Below, one piece after another: positions 57,100-64,000 of a stretch of DNA of 64,000 nucleotides. The DNA is taken from the NCBI GenBank assembly GCA_963978905.1, contig OZ022259.1, positions 21,364,068 through 21,428,067 of the forward strand. Direction: 5' to 3'. The stretch's first letter is position 1, and each line of letters begins with the position of its first letter. The stretch is from Trichostrongylus colubriformis. Its lineage: Eukaryota > Nematoda > Chromadorea > Rhabditida > Trichostrongylidae. The notes under the pieces are model-generated. The model made no database searches, was not told the origin of the DNA, and saw nothing but the letters and a program-made list of their open reading frames with translations. The position numbers and the translations under genes were made by a program.

Positions 57100-57415
57100 G
57101 CAGCTGATAAGGGCTGATAAGGAGCCTCGAAAGGCGAATATCGCAAAATCCGTTCCGCCTTCGGTGTTGATCCTAGCGCGATGGCACTCATAGGTGTTTA
57201 ACAGGGTGGGACGGGGCGTTAATAGTGGATGATCCAAATTGATCAAGGTTGATAAGATACGATAAGGGGCGTGAAAAGGCAAATGTCACCAAGTCCGTTT
57301 CACTATTTCGGCCGACAGTGGAATAATCACATTCACAGGTATAGCATGGTAAAGGGACCTTAATGGTGACTTATCGAAACTGATAATGGCTTACAGAGGC
57401 TGATAAGAGCCGTTA
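57100..57415 (+). repeat. Two to three diverged tandem units of about 145 bp
   Basis: Units begin at about 57112 and 57252 with GATAAGG, then a CGAAAGGC or GAAAAGGC block and TCCGTT. The third start at about 57400 (CTGATAAGAGCCG) is truncated. Unit spacing is about 140-150 bp. Confidence 0.5.
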
Positions 57416-57851
57416 GGAAGTATGGATTGAAAACCGGGGCACCGCTTACTAGTACTGTACAAGTGCTAAGTAAATGCATGTGATGCTCAGTGCCACTGGG
57501 TGAACAGATTTTGTTCATGTTTTGATACCAGTTGCTGATGTATCGACCGCTGAATTGCTTAGCGTTCGAGAATGGTGCATGTCTTTTGATACGGCAATCT
57601 ACATGGATGATCAAGATACGACCGAGCAAAGCAAGTGGTTCATTTCTTCACGCGAAACCAGCAACAACGCTGTGTCGACCGCTAGACTATTCAAAATTGC
57701 AAATAGTGGTGCATGTTAACAGAAACGATAAACATCGATAACTGGCATATGGATTTCCCGCCAATGTGGTAATCAGATGCTCCGCAAGTGGAGAAGTTAT
57801 TGAGTATTGCGAAATGCAGTGGTAAACGACTGAATAATCAGCCACCTATAA

Positions 57852-58264
57852 GAGTTAAAGACAGCGTTAGGGATGATGTGGTTATTGGAAAATCTCTAAA
57901 AGAAGACACTTACATGAAAACTAGAGGCCTAAGAGACCTATTCATGGCGAAATCTCCATCGAAAAGCGCGCCTACGAGCTGTAAGGGCAGCGCAACGGTT
58001 AACAGCTGACACCTTTGGATGGTAGACCCCGCCTCCAGGCGACGTGATTCCTGGTTGGCTACGATGAGAGCGGCCAAACATGTGCGGCTTGACATAAAGG
58101 TCGTCCGCGTCGACAATCAGCGGAGGGAATAAGGTCTTATTTCGCGGGTTTTTGGCCATTTCGTTCTGTTTCTTCTACACCATCGTGTTACTGATCACCT
58201 TCACTTTTATATTCACTGCATTTTTCACTTTCCGTCCAAATTTTCCCTATCACTGCCTTTAAGC
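57852..58264. repeat. MITE family F copy, diverged
   Basis: GTTAAAGACAGCGTTAGGGA at the left is mirrored by CCCTATCACTGCCTTTAA at the right. It shares CCCGCCTCCAGGCGACGTGA and AAGGTCGTCCGCG with 44660-45210. Confidence 0.6.
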
Positions 58265-59460
58265 ATTAAATGCTCAGCAAGCGAATATACTTTGTACTCC
58301 GAGATCACCACCTATAAGGCGCGATGTTTTGACTCTTAGATTACGTGATAGGTATTCGTAGAGATATCAGCTGGGATAGCGCTCAGTATTGCGCTTAGCA
58401 TAATGTGGAACTGTGAAAATGGGGATATGTACTATTCCACGCACCCTTAGCCGGCCGTAGTTGCGTACCCGGGTCGAGCACAGTATCTAAAATAAATTCA
58501 TCGATGCGAAATTGCGCGTTTTGTGCTGGGAATGAGGTAGAAACGTCTTCATTATACGTCATTATACGTCTTGACGTGTTCATTGTAAGTAATTATGCAG
58601 AAAGCAAGGTTTTTCAGTAACTGAGATCCAGTTTTCAGTACTTGTTATCGCGATTTCTCACCAGGTACTATTTCGCAATCACCAATCTCCACACCTGATC
58701 GATCGTACATACATTTGTGCCTGAGCTTTAGGAGCGAAATGGATTTCCTTCATTCATCAAGAACACAAAAATAACATCGGATTGAGCAAGATGGAGTGCC
58801 CCTCCTCAACCAAATAAGCAACGGGAACAAGTTGTGAAGGGAGTAAGGACGAAATCTTTCCGCGTGCGAGATATGTATATTGTTACCAGTGAAATGAATC
58901 TTATCTATCATAAAATGAATGTCGATATTGCATGCTTACTCCAAGTCACATAGTGTCTAAAGAACCTTTCAACTGTACTAGGCCGTCACCTGCGACTAGT
59001 TCCACGGCAAAGATATTGATGTAGAAGGGGGCACTCCACTACGCTCGCTGTCCAGCGCTATATCTGCAGTAATTGTGATGGTGGACCTTGTCAACTGCGA
59101 ATACTACAGAGTACTAATAAGGTTTATTATATCCCGGACCGCGATCGGAGCAGTGAGTTCTTCGACCCAATAGGGGTCAGCCGCCGTCCTCCAGCCGTCG
59201 TCCTCCGTTGAATGCCATCTCTCGGCTCCTCGCCTCGCGCATGCTGAAAGCACAACATCAGTCCCGATCATCGAACGCTCACTACAGTATTCTGAGAACA
59301 GCTCATACTCTTTGCACTTACACCTCCTCTTTTTACCCAAGAAGGACGTAGGCCCCCTAGAGCCCAAAACAGACGTGAGAACATACCCCATACCTTCCTC
59401 CCTTGGGCTAATTCAAAATGTAGCGACGGCTAAGCGTCTATAATAAAGCAAACCCTTACT
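58265..59460. other. No gene seen
   Basis: The right part (about 59100-59460) is G+C-rich with CCGCCGTCCTCC-type motifs and repeats of CGACGGCTAAGCG. It could belong to the 3' end of the retroelement tract on the minus strand, since AATAAA lies right at the helicase stop, but no terminal repeat could be verified within the window. Confidence 0.3.
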
Positions 59461-61148
59461 TTATTGCGGTGGAAGGTGCTCCCTTAGCATTGCTTCCGAG
59501 ACCAGGGCGTTGTTGGTGCGTGCCCATGCGATGACCGAATTCCAAAAGGGGATCTTACTTAGCGACGGCTGATGCCCCAAGACAAACTGTCTATGACGGC
59601 ACCGGGTGAGTGCACGTTCATGCGTCGCGGATCGTCCAGGAATTCGGAGGTGTTAGGATCGAAATCGGTCTTCGTAGTGAGCAGGACAACCACATCCTTT
59701 TCGCGACCTTGGACGGCATCCACCGTGGAAAGATCGATCTGGTGGGCCTGCGAGAAGTCGGCCAGCCGTCGATGTTGCTCCTTGTAGAAGGTAATTATAC
59801 AAATGCTGGCAGGGGAGATCCCGCGTCCAAGCAGACGGCCAATCAGAGTCATGCAGACTTCAGCCTCCATGTCGTTGAAGTGGGAATTGCTCTGGGCCTT
59901 CTGCGACGAACCGGCTACGTCCTTGAAGAGGAATGGCAATTGTTCATTAGGGAATCGCATAATGTCCAACAACAGGCGACGCTGCTCACCCCGTGTGCCA
60001 CTTCGAAGGGCGCCCCATATGCCAGGTGGTTGGGCAACCCGTTAAGATTGGGGTGGGCCCGGAACGTGGTACTAGCGGAGCCATAGGGACGGCCCGTGCT
60101 TCCGATAAGACGTCCATCATGCTGCGAGCCCCAAAGTTGACCGGGTTGGAGTGGCGGGAGCAGCGCGCATAAGGTTCAAGTTGATGCACTGTGTGCGATG
60201 TAGATGTGTCGACAGCTAGAAAGTCGGCTCGCCATCGCGGCAAAGACGGGTTCTGGAATTTGCGAAGCCTTGTCGCATATTAAAAGAGAGCAGTTATCCA
60301 GGAGCCCAGCGAAGATGCCGTTCTTGCTGGTGGCGTTGAGGAGCGAGAACGTAGTGATCGCTAGAATCTGTGGCTGCACTTTAGCGAACAGGAGCGTTAC
60401 CACTTTGTCAATCAGCTCAGACACATCCATTTCCGCCAGGATAAGGTTCTCTCGTTTCTGCTCGGTCAGGTTCATAACCAACTCCCGGTTGCGCATGTAG
60501 GTTCATACCGCTCGCGGCCTACCCGAATCGCTCGCACGTGAGGCGGTCGTCGTCCGATAAATCGTCCAAATCCACCAAACCCTTAAGGAATTCGTGCATG
60601 TCGACCTGCGTCGCGGGGATGGACTCATCAAACGCTACTGTTTCCGCAACATACCGGCATACCCGCGGACTGCCGACGTTTGATGCGAGGATCGTCTGGC
60701 TGGAAGTGGCCGGGCCGGCGTCGACCGCAACAGCGTCCATGTGGACGGCTTCAGGAGTCGTCGCGGGAGGGAAGTAGAAGGTTCCGTCGTCGGACTCAGC
60801 CAGCCGAACTGCGAATGCGATAGCCTGATCCTTGTATAAGACTTCCGTTCTATCTGTGGGGTTGGAGTTGGAATGGTTGGAGTTGGACCCTGATTGGAAT
60901 TTGAGCGACAAAGTAGGACTGAGGAAGACCCACAGAGCTAATGACCACGGGGCTGGCTGAAGCTCTCGGTGGCCACGACGTAGCTGCATCCAGCTCCACC
61001 TTTGTGAACTGGAGGGTGTGCGGTGGGGTGGAGCGACCCTAGGCTTGGAGGGATCGGTCAGGAGCGGTGCCGGACGGGAAGGACCGGAGGCCCGTGGGGT
61101 TGCCGGCCAATCGAAACGAGGGAGAAGATGCGGGTAGTTTACCTTCAA
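59461..61148 (-). pseudogene. Superfamily 1 (UPF1-like) helicase relic
   Basis: Minus-strand frames carry helicase blocks in order: an acidic N-terminal region (60519-61148), then DKASQIPEPVF (about 60265-60300; the Walker B is usually DEAxQ, here D-K), a HQLEPYARC / NPVNFGARS block (motif III region), a TTFRAHPNLNGLPNHLAYG block (about 60020-60080), FLFKDVAGS, TVDAVQGREKDVVVL (motif V) and ALTRCRHRQFVLG (motif VI). Motif VI is reached only after a one-base shift near 59625. The Walker A segment expected between 60519 and 60496 is absent. At least three frame changes and the missing motif I mean no active helicase. The stop is TAA at 59461-59463 with AATAAA overlapping. Family members act on RNA or RNA-DNA; this copy should not. 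Confidence 0.75.
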
Positions 61149-61149
61149 G

Positions 61150-62960
61150 TATAGCTTGATCAGAGACTTGAGTATGAGAAATGAAGCGTAAGGGCAACAC
61201 CCCGTGACCCAAATGTCAAACGGGTGAAACGAAAAGAAATCCCAAAGAGACGGAAGCGCTGGCGCACTGGAAGAAATGATCGAGAGATCTGGTTCTGGCT
61301 CTGCGAGCCATTGGGTGACAATACATGTTCGTAATGCCGGATCTCCGAGAGCTCCGTAAGACGATGCTCCAAAAGGAGTTCGCTGATATTAGTCAATACC
61401 AGACTGTGAAAAATAGTCAGCGGAGGGGTCGGCACGTGAAGGGTGGTGCGCTGGATGCTTGTGTGAACACGGGAACGTCGGCGGCAGACATCGAAATCCG
61501 CGAGCCAGTGACAGGGTCAAACTCGGTGGTGCCATTTTCAAAAGGAATAAAGAAGACCATATTGGATGAGCAAGGGCTGGCTCGGCCTACTGGGACAACA
61601 AGAAATGACGTCTGAGAAAAATAAGAGAGATACCCCACTGGGGAGCGTCAGCGCGACGCGAGGTTTGGCAAAGCATGTCGCATTGAAAAGCTGCAACTCG
61701 TAATGCGAGCGTGATATGGGCATGCACCGACGGATCCTAACGAAGCCGTTACCAAGATACGTAGCGGCCACCATCTCTCTAGAGTAGCTGGCGCACCGTG
61801 TGGGTAGGATCAATAGTTAATGCTAGTTTAAGGAAAGAATAAGTTAACGCGGTTACAGAGGGACGACAAGCCATGACGGAATAACGCCGCGCTAGAGCCA
61901 TGTACCACATACGACTGTCAGGAGCTGCGCCGCTAGTTGGTTGGACGATACAAGCCCTACCGGCGGGGATGACCGTGGCATGCGGCGTGGAAGGGCCACT
62001 GCATAACCCTGATCGGTAATCAAGTGTTTGTCCACAGTCTGTTAGAGCGGCGCTGTCCTAGTCCCAGTAAAGAGCCAGCTCTTTTGATTCACTGAGCCAC
62101 ACGTTGCCCGCTCTGTGCCCCTTCATTCTAGACACCGCGAGGAACTGACAAGTCTCTTCCTTGTCCAGGGTCTATAGCAGGAGCGACCCGTCGCTCGAAA
62201 GGCATATCCCATCCTTGTACTTACAGTGCCGTGTGTCACCTACGGCCGAATCAGGGGAAGGTGAACCGTGGCGCATGTGAATATACGTAGACAGGAGGTA
62301 GCAGTTAATGACCGAGATAGAGCGCGTGACCGGTTGGACGTTTTGGACACGCTTCCGTCTGATGTCAATACCCCATGTTCGCACTTGTGATGTTGGACCA
62401 TCAGTCTACAATGCTCGACCGATACCGTCCTGTGAGTTTCAGAACGGTTTTCGTAACGAGCGCCAAAGAAACCAACCGAGAATGAAACGGTCTGCTCAAC
62501 GATTTTACACAGCGACGCAGGTGTGTCGTACCGTTCGGTGTTGGGCCTGTAGAGGTAAACAGACAAGCTTCGAGGCGGAGAAAAAATATTCGGAAACAAG
62601 CAGAGCAATTGTAATTGAGAGGTACTCGAAGGAGATAATCGTGAGGGCTCGATGGACAGAACCACGCGGGTTGAGCGAGTGCCGCCGGGAGCCCTATGCA
62701 CATTATTAAACAGAGAAATACCGGGTTGACACCCCAAGGGTTACGGGCTGGAGCCGAACGTGGGGCCGACGCTCCCGTGAAAACCGACCGCGAGAGTTCG
62801 TCATTTCGTTTTAAAAGAGCCGCCACCTGGTACTGGGAGTTGTCCAGCGCCTCCTGTTTCGCTCGGAGCGAGATGGACAGAGCATTTATCTTGTTGCGAG
62901 CATCGTCAAGATCACTCCGTATTGAAGAAGGAAGCGGGGAGAGTGATCGGGTGGGAGGCC
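61150..62960 (-). pseudogene. Cysteine-rich envelope-like region of a retroelement, decayed
   Basis: On the minus strand, directly after the gag-like tract, a coiled-coil stretch (about 62830-62945) leads into a hydrophobic segment (VFLCLIMCIGLPAALA, near 62700-62750) of the kind that acts as signal peptide or anchor. It is followed by an ectodomain-like region with many scattered cysteines, spread over several frames down to about 61150. Spacing of cysteines such as EHCRLMVQHHKCEHG and an overall length near 560 codons fit envelope-like glycoproteins of nematode LTR elements. The assignment is from position and composition, not from a decisive motif. Multiple frameshifts and stops break it. 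Confidence 0.45.
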
Positions 62961-64000
62961 GAGAACCACTGGATGAAAAACGAGAGCGAGCAGAAAGTCG
63001 CCTACCTGTCGGCCTCGGGCCGGTAGGTCTGGAAGAAGGGCACTGTCGAAGTGGCCGGTGCCTTCACAGTTGAAACATGAATTGGCCACAGGACGCGATT
63101 GCCAGGCTGTGCCGGAGTCCGAGCGACGCGAACGTCCACGCCGGGAGTCGCTCCGCTGCCTGAAAACAGATGGAGAGTCTCTATTATAAGACGGAGGATT
63201 ATTGAACCTCACCTGTCGTGGAACCCCCAACGCGGATATTTCCGCCGATGGGCCTGTGGGGTTAATGAGCCGCTCCGCTGTAGCCTCGGCGAGCAGGTGC
63301 TCCACCGCCTGCGCCTTGTTGACAGCCTGTTCAAAAGTAACCGGATTATCAAGCTTAACAATATACCTCACATCGGGTCTCATGCGAGCCGTGAACTCTT
63401 CTAACGCTCGCTCCTTTTGGGCAGCTAGGTCCTGACCTGCCGTCGCCGCTCATACGAGGTTCATCAGCCGATTAGCGAACACTGCCGAAGACTCCAAACG
63501 CTCCTGTCTACAGGAAGCTAACGCCTGACGGACAAGATGACGTTGATGAGGCCCTTCGAAACAGCTCCTCAAGTGGGCAATGAGAGATTCGTAGGAGGTC
63601 CGATCATCGTCGGAGAGCTCTTTCCCTTTTTCGCGAGCGATGCCATTCAAATGAGCAATCAAAAAGTTGGCCTTACGCTCGGAGCTAATTTAACCGGGAA
63701 GAGTGCGCATAAGATCCTGTAGTCGGCGCACCCATATGGAAAACTGAACCCCTCGCCTGATCCCGTAAAAGGGGTGGTTTTAGAGGCCAGGCCCTCTGGA
63801 ATCAAAGAGGTAACCGCCGGGATGGCCCGTATGTGGGCATCGACGGCCCCAAAGGAAGCATTGAGTCCTGACAAGAGGGTCGCATCATTTTCGGTTATCG
63901 TCTGAGCAAGTTGGGCAGTCGTGTTGTGAGAGTCCTGCCAGACACCGGCTATCGCCTCCTCGACGGTGGCGTCCCGCAGGTGGCGTGCATCCCGCCCGAG
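62961..64000 (-). pseudogene. Retroelement gag-like region with CCHC zinc knuckle, partial
   Basis: Minus-strand frames (63659-63874, 63450-63662, 62886-63383) together look like a retrotransposon gag. There is a helical capsid-like part with HLNGIAREKGKELSDDD and ANRLMNLV, a stretch ending QAVEHLL, an arginine/serine-rich basic part (near 63120-63180), and CFNCEGTGHF of a zinc knuckle (63050-63080). The last cysteine of the knuckle is reached only in the neighbouring frame. Stops and frame changes separate the pieces. The 5' end runs out of the window. Confidence 0.7.

Noticed and set aside
59610..60500. Plus-strand frames of 98-158 codons
   Set aside because: They are antisense shadows of the minus-strand helicase relic, whose motifs are clear.

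Overview
The window looks like a piece of a parasitic clade V (strongylid, hookworm-like) nematode nuclear genome. The evidence is multi-exon genes with TTTCAG-type 3' splice sites, a pair of nematode-style 7-transmembrane chemoreceptor genes, a mariner with ends like the hookworm 'bandit' family, an RTE-type LINE remnant, and a very high load of short inverted-repeat elements (MITEs) with G+C-rich cores. Species assignment is an inference. Nothing bacterial, no operon and no CRISPR array was seen, and most open frames lie inside repeats.

Layout. 1-18 kb is intergenic DNA packed with MITEs and three fold-back structures (1291-2609 with a MITE at its centre, 11977-12460, 14398-15969). 18133-31437 is chemoreceptor gene 1, eight exons spread over 13.3 kb. 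Its introns hold nested transposons, including an internally deleted mariner, and a 1.4-kb near-palindrome. 32.5-38.1 kb holds a 3-kb palindrome interrupted by a tRNA-related retroposon, a second inverted repeat and a deleted mariner-like transposase. 39600-41138 (minus) is the 3' part of an unrecognised gene with two homologous 85-bp exons. 41569-42348 is a decayed gene with a cysteine-rich P2X7-cytoplasmic-like domain. 45476-53581 is chemoreceptor gene 2, a paralogue of gene 1 whose six internal or near-terminal exons (2-7) have exactly the same lengths. 55678-56536 is a compact five-exon gene for a predicted secreted protein with a TATA box. 59461-64000 (minus) is a decayed retroelement-like tract: gag with a zinc knuckle, a cysteine-rich envelope-like region, then a superfamily 1 (UPF1-like) helicase relic, with no recognisable protease, reverse transcriptase or integrase between gag and envelope.

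How it fits together. The functional core appears to be a tandemly duplicated pair of sensory receptors, probably plasma-membrane proteins of chemosensory neurons. Their exons have stayed intact while their introns were inflated by transposons. I assembled the exon models by hand from splice signals, reading phase and paralogue comparison. Their first exons (start codons) were not found. The most useful leads are the paralogue pair and its triplicated splice acceptor, the phase-restricted duplicated exons at 39.7-40.2 kb, the gag/envelope/helicase tract, and the long hairpin elements.
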